In this document: positions 41,088 to 48,944 of the stretch, one piece after another | How the letters are laid out: each line of letters starts with the position of its first letter | How positions within the stretch are numbered: position 1 is the first letter of the stretch | NCBI GenBank assembly: GCA_039197065.1 | Contig: JBCCUL010000008.1 | Location: forward strand, 1-64,000 | Direction: 5' to 3' | Length of the DNA: 64,000 nucleotides | Source of the DNA: JANQPX01 sp039197065 | Lineage (GTDB): Bacteria; Pseudomonadota; Alphaproteobacteria; Geminicoccales; Geminicoccaceae | Program-made: the position numbers and the translations under genes | Notes under the pieces: model-generated | Database searches by the model: none | Seen by the model: the letters and a program-made list of their open reading frames with translations, nothing else | What the model was told of the DNA's origin: nothing

Positions 41088-42842
41088 TTGTCGCTTAATG
41101 GTGATACGCTCAATTTGATCTTGGCTGCCGGCGGCTTCCTCGTCGGGCTCTTCGCTCTTTGGCTGACCCTATTCGGTTATGGCGGCTACAAGGTCCGCCT
41201 GAAAGAAGAGCTAGCGATCCGCCTTGACGCCGCGAAAGCGCTAACAGCCCCCAAGCCAAAGGACATGTATCTCGACGCACTCGAAGGGGCGCTTAACACA
41301 CTAACATCGTGGATGGGCAAACGCGCCAGTCTCAGGCTGGAAAACGGCAGACGTGGCGAGTGGAGCAAGAGCGCCAACTGGTGCTTCACCCTCGCCATGA
41401 TATATCCCTTCGTCTTTCTTCTGACCTCCTGGCTGTTGGGCGGCACAGGCGCCATTGGTGACGTCAAGTTCCTACCTGCTTCCGAAACTCTTCAAGGCTG
41501 GCAAAGAGTTCCGCTGGTGTTGCTACTTTTCTCGCTCGCAATCGGATTCTTGCCTGTGTTTCATAGATGGTCTCAACTGGAGGATCTTGCCGACGCCTGG
41601 TTGGACAAACTCCTTTGGCAGAAGTTTCCTAAGGCACATCGTAACCAGGTTCAGGTCATTCTGCCATTAGCAGCTGGCACGTTCACCTTTACTCTGTCCC
41701 AAACCATCGATTTGTCCCTTGTTTTAAGTGTTTTTCTCGCGTTGTCCGTATCCTTAGCTGGCACTATGGCGATAGGCATGTTTGGCCTCGCCGCATTGTG
41801 TTCGGGATTAGCCGTGTCTATCGCCGGATCTCAGGTCACGCTTGCGGTTTTTGTCGCCATCTTGACTGCACTAGTAACGTCAACTGGAGCCATGTCCGTG
41901 GCCTCCGGAATAACCGGACTTTCTGTTATTATTATGATCTTCGGTTTAGGCGGAAGCTTTGACGAAAGCGTCTCAGAAAACACTCTCAGCGCCACCCTTC
42001 TTCTCTTTTTTCTCCTTTTACCGTTCGTTAACGCACTCTTCGACTGGGTGTCTTGGCAGGTCAGCCGCTGGCTCGGCGACAGTCTGCTGATGATTTCGCA
42101 ACAGCGTGACTATCCGCGCTGGAAACGTATCGTCCACTATGTGAAAGACATCGTCATCGACGTTGGCTTCGCCCTTCTTTGCCTTATTGGCCTTGCCTGG
42201 GCCATCCCACGCATTATCAACGCCTTCAGCAGTCTCGTCCAATGGCTATCAGGCCACCCCTTAATCGCCGTCGGGGATTACCTATGCGCTGCCGCAACCG
42301 AGCCTCTGGGCGAAGGCCTCTGGGCAACCTCGATGCTGTTCTCTACCTTGCTCCCCACGGCAGCGCACTTCTCCTTCTTAATCTTCGCACCGGTCTTCTG
42401 GGGAATATCCTGGCTCTTCGGCGCACATCTCACGAACCGCGCCCGCGCATCACATCTCACCCAAGGCTCACGCCCGCCCAAACAGGACATCCGTGGCGAC
42501 GGCAGCGCCATCGCCAAATGGCCCCGCGCCATGCAGACGGACTTCGGCCTTCAGGGCCTGCACGAAGACCAGGCCATGTTCGAAGGTCAGCTCAACCCGA
42601 CCACCCTCCACGCCATCACCATGCAGCTCCGCGTCTGGCGCCCGCTCTACTACACGGCCGCCTTCGCCACGGTCGTCTTCGTCATCATCACCTACGCCCC
42701 ACCCCTCATCGCAATAGCCACCGGCCCGCTCCCAGAATTCCTCCTCTGGATCGCCAACAATTTCGACTGGACCGCCGTCCACCAAGGCTGCCCCGCCCTA
42801 AACGCCCCACCGACACCACCCTTCTCGCTGCCGTGGTCCTAA
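41088..42842 (+). CDS. unknown multi-pass membrane protein
   Basis: 584 residues, starting at a TTG (41088); a TGA at 41082-41084 excludes an upstream start. About 10-12 hydrophobic segments: N-terminal helix about 7-28, then about 105-125, 150-170, a cluster 200-320, 350-375, 420-445 and 525-560. A charged cytoplasmic stretch (about 30-100) follows TM1, and a soluble loop (HEDQAMFEGQLNPTTLHAIT) lies near the end. I recognise no family. The first two thirds are lower in GC than the neighbours and the last third is very GC-rich, so base use changes within the gene. It is isolated between the atp operon and a repeat-rich region. Confidence 0.7.
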   Translation: MSLNGDTLNLILAAGGFLVGLFALWLTLFGYGGYKVRLKEELAIRLDAAKALTAPKPKDMYLDALEGALNTLTSWMGKRASLRLENGRRGEWSKSANWCFTLAMIYPFVFLLTSWLLGGTGAIGDVKFLPASETLQGWQRVPLVLLLFSLAIGFLPVFHRWSQLEDLADAWLDKLLWQKFPKAHRNQVQVILPLAAGTFTFTLSQTIDLSLVLSVFLALSVSLAGTMAIGMFGLAALCSGLAVSIAGSQVTLAVFVAILTALVTSTGAMSVASGITGLSVIIMIFGLGGSFDESVSENTLSATLLLFFLLLPFVNALFDWVSWQVSRWLGDSLLMISQQRDYPRWKRIVHYVKDIVIDVGFALLCLIGLAWAIPRIINAFSSLVQWLSGHPLIAVGDYLCAAATEPLGEGLWATSMLFSTLLPTAAHFSFLIFAPVFWGISWLFGAHLTNRARASHLTQGSRPPKQDIRGDGSAIAKWPRAMQTDFGLQGLHEDQAMFEGQLNPTTLHAITMQLRVWRPLYYTAAFATVVFVIITYAPPLIAIATGPLPEFLLWIANNFDWTAVHQGCPALNAPPTPPFSLPWS

Positions 42843-42960
42843 AGTCGTAGCCGCCTCATCACACCAAAATCGTCGATCCATAAACACGCTTTGAAAACCA
42901 GCCAAAAACCTCCAGCACGAACCAACCCACACCACTGGCCTGGCCACCAACTTCCCTCCT

Positions 42961-43064
42961 TAGAGCTTTTTCCGAACGGGTGAAGACACCTGTTCGATAA
43001 GGAAATGCGGCGAAACAAAGAAATGGAGCCTGTATCCGATCCCATCCGATCGGGATCCCCTCTT
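42961..43064. repeat. dispersed repeat family 2, copy B
   Basis: It begins TAGAGCTTTTTCCGAACGGG and has an internal hairpin GAACGGGTG-aaga-CACCTGTTC with one mismatch. The conserved block CGATAAGGAAATGCGGCGAA follows, then ACAAAGAAATGGAGCC and a second imperfect palindrome (CCGATCCCATCCGATCGGGAT). It is more diverged than copy A. Confidence 0.82.
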
Positions 43065-43065
43065 A

Positions 43066-43095
43066 GTCAAAAGCGAAACTCTTCGCGCTTTTGAC
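43066..43095. repeat. hairpin, 10-bp perfect stem
   Basis: GTCAAAAGCG (43066-43075) and CGCTTTTGAC (43086-43095) with a 10-base loop, immediately after repeat copy B. No T-run follows on either strand. It may belong to an extended repeat. Confidence 0.7.
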
Positions 43096-43282
43096 GCCCA
43101 TATCGAGCGTCGGCGATGAACTCGACCGGCGCACGCCCCAGCAAAGCTTGCGCGCCCCCTCGCCAGTAAGCCCCGATGAGCGTAGCGCCCAAATCGCCCC
43201 CCCACCCATCACCACCGAACCCAACACCACCCTCCACACCTTAACCATTACCTAACCGCCAACGACTACACTCCGAGCCCAT

Positions 43283-43359
43283 GGTCCATGCGATCCTGGG
43301 AATCCACGCCCGATACATCCTTCTTAGCGGGCGGATGGATTCCCAGGATCGCATGGACC
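43283..43359. repeat. palindromic repeat family 1, copy 4
   Basis: Perfect 23-bp arms (43283-43305 and 43337-43359) and a 31-base loop with an inner CGCCCG/CGGGCG stem. The left flank has CTTAACC (43240), the right flank GGTTAAG (43399-43405). The right flank TGATGAAAAACGATTGTAGG is shared with copy 5. Confidence 0.92.
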
Positions 43360-43544
43360 TGATGAAAAACGATTGTAGGCCAATGGTGTTGAGAAATGGT
43401 TAAGACCTAAGCACGGTTCAGACGCTCCACGAGCCAACCAGCGCCCCGGACCGACACCGCCAACAAATCGTCCCAGTCACCCCAAAAACTCGCCAGCCTT
43501 CACCCTTCATTAACATACACCCGATAACGTGGCGCTGCCTCGCT

Positions 43545-43621
43545 GGTCCATGCGATCCTGGGAATCCGCGCCCGGTACAACCTTCCCCACGGGCGGACGG
43601 ACTCCCAGGATCGCATGGACC
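43545..43621. repeat. palindromic repeat family 1, copy 5
   Basis: 23-bp arms (43545-43567 and 43599-43621) with one mismatch (AATCC versus GGACT), loop of 31 bases with CGCCCG/CGGGCGG. The downstream sequence TGATGAAAGACGATTGTAGG is nearly identical to that after copy 4, ending GGTTAAG (43660-43666). This indicates a common longer unit. Confidence 0.92.
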
Positions 43622-43754
43622 TGATGAAAGACGATTGTAGGGTGGAAACGTTTAGAAAAGGTTAAGATGCCGGCCGCGATGATCGATGTGCTGGCTTGAT
43701 GCCGGCATAAGGTGCGATGATCGCGACTTGATCTTGGAGGTGAGGAGGAAACGA

Positions 43755-44207
43755 ATGGCTCCGCGAAAAGCCCGTGCCGTTGGCGTCAACCATGTCGCGC
43801 TCGAAGTCGGCGACATCGAGGGGGCGTTGGATTTCTATGGCCGATTCCTGGACTTCACGCTCCGCAGCAAGAGTGAAAGGGCGGCGTTTATCGATCTTGG
43901 CGACCAGTTCATCGCCCTGCAGAGAGGTCGAACGCAGCCACGCGATGACGGCCGGCATTTCGGCCTGGTGGTCGATGACAAGGACGCCGTGCGAAAAATC
44001 ATCGAGGAGATGGGCGTCGAGATCGTGTCGGAGCGCTTTCTGGACTTTTACGATCCCTGGGGCAATCGCATCGAGATCGTCGGCTATCAGGGCATTCAGT
44101 TCTCAAAGACCGGAGATGTCCTCAAAGGCATGGGCCTGGATGGCCTCGGCAAGACCGAAAAGGCGGTCCAGGAGCTCGCCGCCAAAGGCATGGGCCCTGG
44201 CCAATAA
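43755..44207 (+). CDS. VOC family protein (glyoxalase/bleomycin resistance fold)
   Basis: 150 residues from ATG 43755 (GAGGAGG six bases upstream). A single vicinal-oxygen-chelate module: VNHVALEVGDIEGALDFYGR, FIDLGDQFIALQRG, FGLVVDDKDAVRKIIE, DPWGNRIEIVGYQ. The His and Glu positions of the metal site are present. The substrate is unknown; members include dioxygenases, isomerases and resistance proteins. A 15-bp hairpin follows the stop. Confidence 0.87.
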   Translation: MAPRKARAVGVNHVALEVGDIEGALDFYGRFLDFTLRSKSERAAFIDLGDQFIALQRGRTQPRDDGRHFGLVVDDKDAVRKIIEEMGVEIVSERFLDFYDPWGNRIEIVGYQGIQFSKTGDVLKGMGLDGLGKTEKAVQELAAKGMGPGQ

Positions 44208-44209
44208 GC

Positions 44210-44243
44210 GCCGCCCCTCACCGAAGCGTCGGTGAGGGGCGGC
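44210..44243. terminator. 15-bp perfect hairpin after VOC gene
   Basis: Arms 44210-44224 and 44229-44243 (GCCGCCCCTCACCGA/TCGGTGAGGGGCGGC) with a 4-base loop. There is no T-run on either side, so it is either a Rho-assisted or mRNA-stabilising hairpin, or a palindromic element. It lies between the convergent VOC and GFA genes. Confidence 0.5.
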
Positions 44244-44299
44244 ATGAGCTCAGCGATGTGGCCTTGCCATAAGTCGACGAGGTGGCCGCGCGACCGCCA

Positions 44300-44734
44300 C
44301 TATGAGGGTGTTGGCCAGACGAAATCGGGGTGCAGGCCTGGGTGCACCGGACGGCCGTCATTCGGCCAGGGCACGCCGATGTTCGGGTCGAAGAAGGCGT
44401 GATAGGTCGTCTTCAGGCTATCCGGATCGAAGCCCATCAGATTGGGTATCACCGCCTTGATCCGCCGCTCCTTGTCGTCAAGCATGATCGGCGTGCCGCA
44501 ATCAGCGCAGACGCAGATCTCCAGCGGGCCGTCCGGATTATCCGCGTTGAACGGCACGCGGTTCAAACCGCCCGGATTGTCGACCGCAAGGTCAGCATGG
44601 TTGAAAAAGATCACCTCGGTCGTCAGCTGTCCCGTGACCTTCTTGCAGACGGAACAGTGACAGGTGTGCTTGTCGATCGGTTCGGCGTCGGCATGCGTGT
44701 GAACGTGATCGCATCCCCCGGCATATTTAGCCAT
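44300..44734 (-). CDS. GFA family zinc-binding protein
   Basis: 144 residues with the family's zinc cysteines: CGGCDHVHTH replaced here by GGCDHVHTHADAEP, then THCHCSVCKKVTGQ in the form KHTCHCSVCKKVTG, and CVCADCGTPIML. The glutathione-dependent formaldehyde-activating (GFA) domain binds zinc and often assists S-hydroxymethylglutathione formation, though most members are uncharacterised. Monocistronic. Confidence 0.87.
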   Translation of the reverse strand: MAKYAGGCDHVHTHADAEPIDKHTCHCSVCKKVTGQLTTEVIFFNHADLAVDNPGGLNRVPFNADNPDGPLEICVCADCGTPIMLDDKERRIKAVIPNLMGFDPDSLKTTYHAFFDPNIGVPWPNDGRPVHPGLHPDFVWPTPS

Positions 44735-45067
44735 GGTTCGCTCCCTGATTTATTTTTAGTTCCCTTTGGGGTTTAGAGCTTCGTTCAAAGTTTTCCAAGC
44801 AACGCTTGGATGCTGAACGTCGTCGCTTTGGTTGGGGTGGCGGAGGCGTGTGCCTGATATGATGACGGCGGTGACTGGGCTGAGATCGATGGGCTAGCGC
44901 TGTCCTGTATCGCATCCAGATATTATAGGCTTAATCCGCCTTCATTGTTGTGCAATTCTTCAGGAAAGTCGTCGGCGTTGAACCAGAAATAGCTCGCCAT
45001 CGCCAAAGTCGTCGGCGATCATTGCGCAGGTTCGTGACGTCGGTGATGAATGCTAGGGAGGAATGAA
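44735..45067. other. intergenic region between GFA and SDR genes
   Basis: 333 bases between divergent genes. It contains the AGGGAGG ribosome-binding site of the SDR gene (about 45055-45061). No repeat, RNA or operator is recognised. Confidence 0.4.
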
Positions 45068-45817
45068 ATGGCTGACACACAAGGGACTCTTCAAGGCAAG
45101 GTCGCGATCGTCACCGGAGGATCACGGGGGATCGGTGCGGCTATCGCCAAGCGTCTTGCAGCCGGCGGCGCCCATGTGACCCTGACCTATGCCAGCTCAT
45201 CGGATGAAGCTGCAAAGGTGGCCAAAGCATGCGACGATGCGGGCGGCGGCGAGGCCGTGAAGGTCGATGCGGGAGATATCGCCGCCGGCCAGGCACTGGT
45301 CGACCGGGTCCTGAAAGCGAAAGGTCAGATCGACATTCTCGTAAACAATGCGGCCTTGCTCGCAGGCGCCGATCTGCTGGCAAGCACCGAGGAGGATTTC
45401 GACCGTAATGTCGCCGTCAATATCAAGGGCGTCTATTTTCTGACGAAAGCCGTCGCCGAGCGCATGGATCAAGGCGGCCGCATCGTCAATATCGGCAGCA
45501 TCTTCGGCGAAAGCGTGCCTTTTCCCGGCCTGGATCTCTATGCCATGAGCAAGTTCGCCATCGCCGGGCTGACCCGCGCCTGGGCACGGGATCTCGGACC
45601 GAAGGGCATCACCGTGAACTGCATCCAGCCGGGTCCGATCAACACCGACATGAACCCCGAAGACGGCGATCTCGCGGGCGCCATGCTGCCCCGTTCACCG
45701 ATCGGCCGCTATGGCCGCCCGGAAGAGGTTGCCGAGATGGTGGCCTATCTGGTCGGACCCAACACGGACAATGTGACCAGCGCCATCATCAACAATGACG
45801 GCGCCTGGAACGCTTGA
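45068..45817 (+). CDS. SDR family oxidoreductase
   Basis: 249 residues from ATG 45068 (AGGGAGG upstream). TGGSRGIG cofactor loop, NNAA in place of NNAG, NIGSIFGESV (catalytic Ser), YAMSK (catalytic Tyr/Lys). The pattern resembles 3-oxoacyl-ACP reductase-like SDRs, but the substrate is open. It is followed 32 bases later by the YjbR-type gene on the same strand. Confidence 0.87.
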   Translation: MADTQGTLQGKVAIVTGGSRGIGAAIAKRLAAGGAHVTLTYASSSDEAAKVAKACDDAGGGEAVKVDAGDIAAGQALVDRVLKAKGQIDILVNNAALLAGADLLASTEEDFDRNVAVNIKGVYFLTKAVAERMDQGGRIVNIGSIFGESVPFPGLDLYAMSKFAIAGLTRAWARDLGPKGITVNCIQPGPINTDMNPEDGDLAGAMLPRSPIGRYGRPEEVAEMVAYLVGPNTDNVTSAIINNDGAWNA

Positions 45818-45849
45818 CCGAATGATCGGAACATGCTGATCACGCCAGC

Positions 45850-46215
45850 ATGACCTATGATGAATACAACGCCTATTGCGCAACCCTGCCCGCCACGACA
45901 CATGTCGTTCAGTGGGGCGGCGCTCATGTTTGGAAAGTTGGCGGCAAGGTGTTTGCGATCGCCGGCTGGGATGATGGGGACGAGCCCCACATCACCTTCA
46001 AGGTCTCCCCGATCGCTTTCGAAATGTTGCAGGAACAGCCGGGTCTCCGCCCGGCCCCCTATCTGGCGCCGCGCGGCATGAAGTGGATCCAGCACTACGA
46101 CAAACCGGGTCTCGAAGACGACGAGCTCAAAGCGTATATCAAGGAATCTCACCGCATCGTCGCCTCAGGCCTCACCAAGAAGAAACAGCGGGAACTCGGT
46201 TTCCTGCCCGCCTAA
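45850..46215 (+). CDS. MmcQ/YjbR family DNA-binding protein
   Basis: 121 residues, the typical CyaY-like alpha/beta fold of this family: MTYDEYNAYCATLPATTHVV, then VWKVGGKVFAIAGW, ITFKVSP, and the C-terminal IKESHRIVASGLTKKKQREL. A double-wing DNA-binding role is proposed for YjbR, but the biology is poorly known. Probably cotranscribed with the SDR gene. Confidence 0.87.
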   Translation: MTYDEYNAYCATLPATTHVVQWGGAHVWKVGGKVFAIAGWDDGDEPHITFKVSPIAFEMLQEQPGLRPAPYLAPRGMKWIQHYDKPGLEDDELKAYIKESHRIVASGLTKKKQRELGFLPA

Positions 46216-46254
46216 GAAAAAAGGCTCCGACCATCGCCGAAGCCTCTCTTTTCT
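46216..46254. terminator. bidirectional intrinsic terminator
   Basis: AGGCTCCG and CGAAGCCT arms (46222-46245) flanked by an A-run on the left and a TCTCTTTTCT run on the right. It serves the convergent YjbR gene (plus) and the Arg/Tyr-rich exported protein gene (minus, six T's). Confidence 0.75.
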
Positions 46255-46332
46255 CCTATTCCAGTGTCAGGCCGACACTGTCGTCAAGTTCAGCCAGATG
46301 GCGCTGCCATCTCTAGCCTGGCGGCGCCGCCG

Positions 46333-46776
46333 CTAGTAGCGGAAGTGGAAGCCTGGGCTGCCGAAATAGATGCCGCCGCGAAAGCCGTAGTCGCGATACC
46401 GATGGTGATTGTAGTACCGACGATCATAGGAGCGCCGTCGACCTTCGTAATAGCCCTGGTCATAGCCGCGATCGTAGCCGCGTCGATAACCGCGCTTGAA
46501 GTATTTCTTCCGCTTCTTCTTTTTCTTGTAGTGCTTGCGATGATGGCGATCTTTATAGCGATCATGCCAGCGATCGTAGCTGTAGTCCTGGCCGCGCTTC
46601 CATCGCGTCCTCGGCTCGACCCAGCTGCCCCTGTCCGTCGCCAGATGCAGCCCAACCACGTCACTTAAAGCGATGGCAGGCTTGGCGGCGGCGGTGGTTC
46701 CCGCCGATGCCGGCGCCAGCCAACCGGTGGCCAGCAAACCGAATGCCGCGATCAAACTTGTCCTCATGATGGTCAT
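46333..46776 (-). CDS. exported, Lys/Arg/Tyr-rich protein
   Basis: 147 residues from ATG 46774-46776 (GGGAGG upstream). Signal peptide about 1-26 (MRTSLIAAFGLLATGWLAPA, cleavage after ASA). The mature part has a Lys run (HHRKHYKKKKKRKKY), then Tyr/Gly/Arg/Asp repeats of GYDRGYD-type and ends GIYFGSPGFHFRY. The strong basic charge and low complexity suggest interaction with anionic envelope polymers or peptidoglycan. It resembles small periplasmic basic proteins of Rhizobiales in style, not in any family I can name. Confidence 0.75.
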   Translation of the reverse strand: MTIMRTSLIAAFGLLATGWLAPASAGTTAAAKPAIALSDVVGLHLATDRGSWVEPRTRWKRGQDYSYDRWHDRYKDRHHRKHYKKKKKRKKYFKRGYRRGYDRGYDQGYYEGRRRSYDRRYYNHHRYRDYGFRGGIYFGSPGFHFRY

Positions 46777-47079
46777 GGCTGACCTCCCGAACCTTTGCGT
46801 CATGCTATCGATTTAGCCAAACCAGCCTGAACCGAAACTGAACCTGTTATTCATAAAAACAGTCTTTACCCTCTAAACAATCCATAAAAGGCCGGAGATC
46901 TGACGGTCACGGCTGAAAAGACCCGCGGCTTCGCACCATGGTAGGTCGCATCGTCGACAATTGCCGGCGGAACTCTAGCCAAACACCCGGCGCCAAGCCA
47001 TAGTGGCGTTTAACAGCGAGATCAGGCCGTATCTCCCTCTAAGGGACAAGCGGGCGGAGCATCAGGGAGACATCCGGGA
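46777..47079. promoter_or_regulatory. upstream region of the sugar ABC operon
   Basis: 303 bases between the exported-protein gene and the ABC ATPase gene, divergently transcribed. It should hold both promoters. An AT-rich box lies at 46845-46885, but no operator could be defined. Confidence 0.35.
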
Positions 47080-47820
47080 ATGGCCCTTTTGGAACTCAGG
47101 GGCATTGCCAAGCATTTCGGTGCGATCGAGGCTTTGAAGGGTGTCGATCTCAATCTGGAGCCTGGTGAAGTTCTGGGGCTGATGGGTGACAACGGCGCCG
47201 GTAAATCGACGCTGGTCAAGATCATTGCCGGCAATTTTCCGCCGTCCGAGGGAAGCATGGACCTCGACGGCCGGAGCTGCCATTTCACCAAGCCCATCGA
47301 CGCCCGCGAGCGCGGTATCGAGGTGGTCTATCAGGATCTCGCTCTTTGCGACAACCTGACCGCCGCCGCCAATGTCTATCTCGGTCGCGAGATCAAAAAA
47401 GGCGTCGGCCCCTTTCGAGTCCTCGACTATCCCAGCATGTTCGAGCGCGCCGCCGAGCTGTTTGCTGAGCTCAAATCCGAGACGCGCCCGCGTGACCTCG
47501 TCCGCCAGATGTCGGGCGGTCAGCGTCAGGCGGTGGCGATCGCGAGGACCCGGCTTTCCGACCCGAAAATCGTGCTGATGGACGAGCCGACCGCGGCGAT
47601 TTCCGTGCGCCAGGTCGCCGAGGTGCTCGATCTGATCCGCCGCCTCAAGGACCAGAACATCGCCGTCATCCTGATCAGCCATCGCATGCCCGACGTTTTC
47701 GCCGTCTGCGACCACGTCGCTGTCCTTCGACGCGGTGAGAAAGTCGCGGAGAAGGCCATCCAGGACACCTCGCCCGAAGAGGTGACCGGCCTGATCACCG
47801 GCGCAATCGAGAGGGCGTAG
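47080..47820 (+). CDS. sugar ABC transporter ATP-binding protein
   Basis: 246 residues, a single ABC domain: Walker A GDNGAGKSTLVKII, signature MSGGQRQAVAIAR, Walker B IVLMDEPTAAIS. CUT2-type sugar importers usually have a double ABC protein (RbsA, about 500 residues); this one is half size, like FrcA, so it would act as a homodimer. First of three genes with permease and binding protein. Confidence 0.9.
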   Translation: MALLELRGIAKHFGAIEALKGVDLNLEPGEVLGLMGDNGAGKSTLVKIIAGNFPPSEGSMDLDGRSCHFTKPIDARERGIEVVYQDLALCDNLTAAANVYLGREIKKGVGPFRVLDYPSMFERAAELFAELKSETRPRDLVRQMSGGQRQAVAIARTRLSDPKIVLMDEPTAAISVRQVAEVLDLIRRLKDQNIAVILISHRMPDVFAVCDHVAVLRRGEKVAEKAIQDTSPEEVTGLITGAIERA

Positions 47821-47828
47821 AGAAAACG

Positions 47829-48887
47829 ATGTCGAGCCGACCGGAAACCGCCCCCTCATCCGCCGAAGGTCACGCCGCGATCGGCGACGTCACAGGTATT
47901 CAGGAAAGGACATTCCTCCAGCACACGATCGCCAGCCAGGCCTTCTGGGTGACGGTTGCGGTGGTGCTGATCTGCATCGTCACCGCCTGGCAGGAGCCGA
48001 ACTTCGCCACCAAGGCCAATTTTTTCAACATCACCCGCAACTTCGCCGCCATCGGCCTGATGGCCATGGGCATGACCGCCGTGATCCTGACGGGTGGCAT
48101 CGACCTCTCGGTCGGCTCGGTGATGGCGCTCGCTGCGATCGGCGCGGCCCGTCTGCTGGAAGCGGATCAGGCCTGGTATATCGCGGTCGCCGGCGGCCTT
48201 TCGCTCGGCCTGATCGCGGGCTCGATCAATGGCTGGCTGATCGCCTATGTGAAGCTGCCGCCGTTTGTCGTCACCCTCGGCATGTTGTCGATCGCCCGTT
48301 CCATGGCCGTGGTGCTCTCGGAAAACCGGGTCATCTACCAGTTCGGTCAGGATGGCGTGATCTTCAAGGCGATCGGCGGCGGGAGGATCTCACTCCCCTG
48401 GATCGACGGCGGCACGCTCGATCTCTCCAACATGTTCGTGATCCTGGTGATCGCCACGCTGATCATGGCCTTCGTCCTGAACTACACCGCCTGGGGCCGC
48501 TATCTGTTCGCGATCGGCGGCAATGAGAGCGCCACCCGACTGACCGGCGTGCCGGTCGACCGCATCAAGTTCCAGGCCTATCTGCTCGCCGGTTTCACCG
48601 CAGCACTCGCCGCCGTGATGATGACGGGCTGGCAGGGCTCCGCGTCCAACGGCATGGGCAAGAGCTTCGAGCTGTTCGTGATCGCCGCGACCGTGATCGG
48701 CGGCGCCAACCTTATGGGCGGCCATGGCAGCGCCTACGGCGCCTTCATCGGCGCCGCCCTCATCTTCCTGATACGCAACAGCCTGATCATGTTCGGAGTC
48801 GATTCGAACTGGTACGAATTCTTCGTCGGGCTGTTCATCATTTTCGCGGTCCTGCTGGAGCGGATGCGCGGAAGAAAAGGCGGCTAG
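47829..48887 (+). CDS. sugar ABC transporter permease (CUT2 family)
   Basis: 352 residues with about 9-10 hydrophobic segments. Conserved CUT2 motifs: GGIDLSVGSVMALA, INGWLIAYVKLPPFVVTLGM, and the EAA-like NESATRLTGVPVDRIKF loop. It lies 8 bases after the ATPase gene. The N-terminal 35 residues are polar and unique. It forms the homodimeric pore. Confidence 0.92.
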   Translation: MSSRPETAPSSAEGHAAIGDVTGIQERTFLQHTIASQAFWVTVAVVLICIVTAWQEPNFATKANFFNITRNFAAIGLMAMGMTAVILTGGIDLSVGSVMALAAIGAARLLEADQAWYIAVAGGLSLGLIAGSINGWLIAYVKLPPFVVTLGMLSIARSMAVVLSENRVIYQFGQDGVIFKAIGGGRISLPWIDGGTLDLSNMFVILVIATLIMAFVLNYTAWGRYLFAIGGNESATRLTGVPVDRIKFQAYLLAGFTAALAAVMMTGWQGSASNGMGKSFELFVIAATVIGGANLMGGHGSAYGAFIGAALIFLIRNSLIMFGVDSNWYEFFVGLFIIFAVLLERMRGRKGG

Positions 48888-48888
48888 G

Positions 48889-48903
48889 GCGAGACGCCCT
48901 GAC
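48889..48903. repeat. short hairpin between permease and binding-protein genes
   Basis: AGGGCG-AGA-CGCCCT, directly after the permease stop. It may stabilise the downstream mRNA and raise binding-protein output relative to permease. Confidence 0.45.
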
Positions 48904-48944
48904 CGAAACTTGTCTAAGTCCACCTAAGGGAGGTAACGACCAAG

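Larger units (their letters stand above)
42843..43754. other. 912-bp non-coding, repeat-rich region
   Basis: Contains family 2 copy B, a 10-bp stem hairpin at 43066-43095, and family 1 copies 4 and 5. Open frames here arise from the repeats and have no family similarity. The region looks like a landing zone for small mobile repeats. Confidence 0.6.

Noticed and set aside
43241..43256. TTAA-N7-CTAAC pattern at 43241 considered as a CtrA site
   Set aside because: No gene starts near it, and the TTAAC motif recurs as the flank of the palindromic repeat copies.
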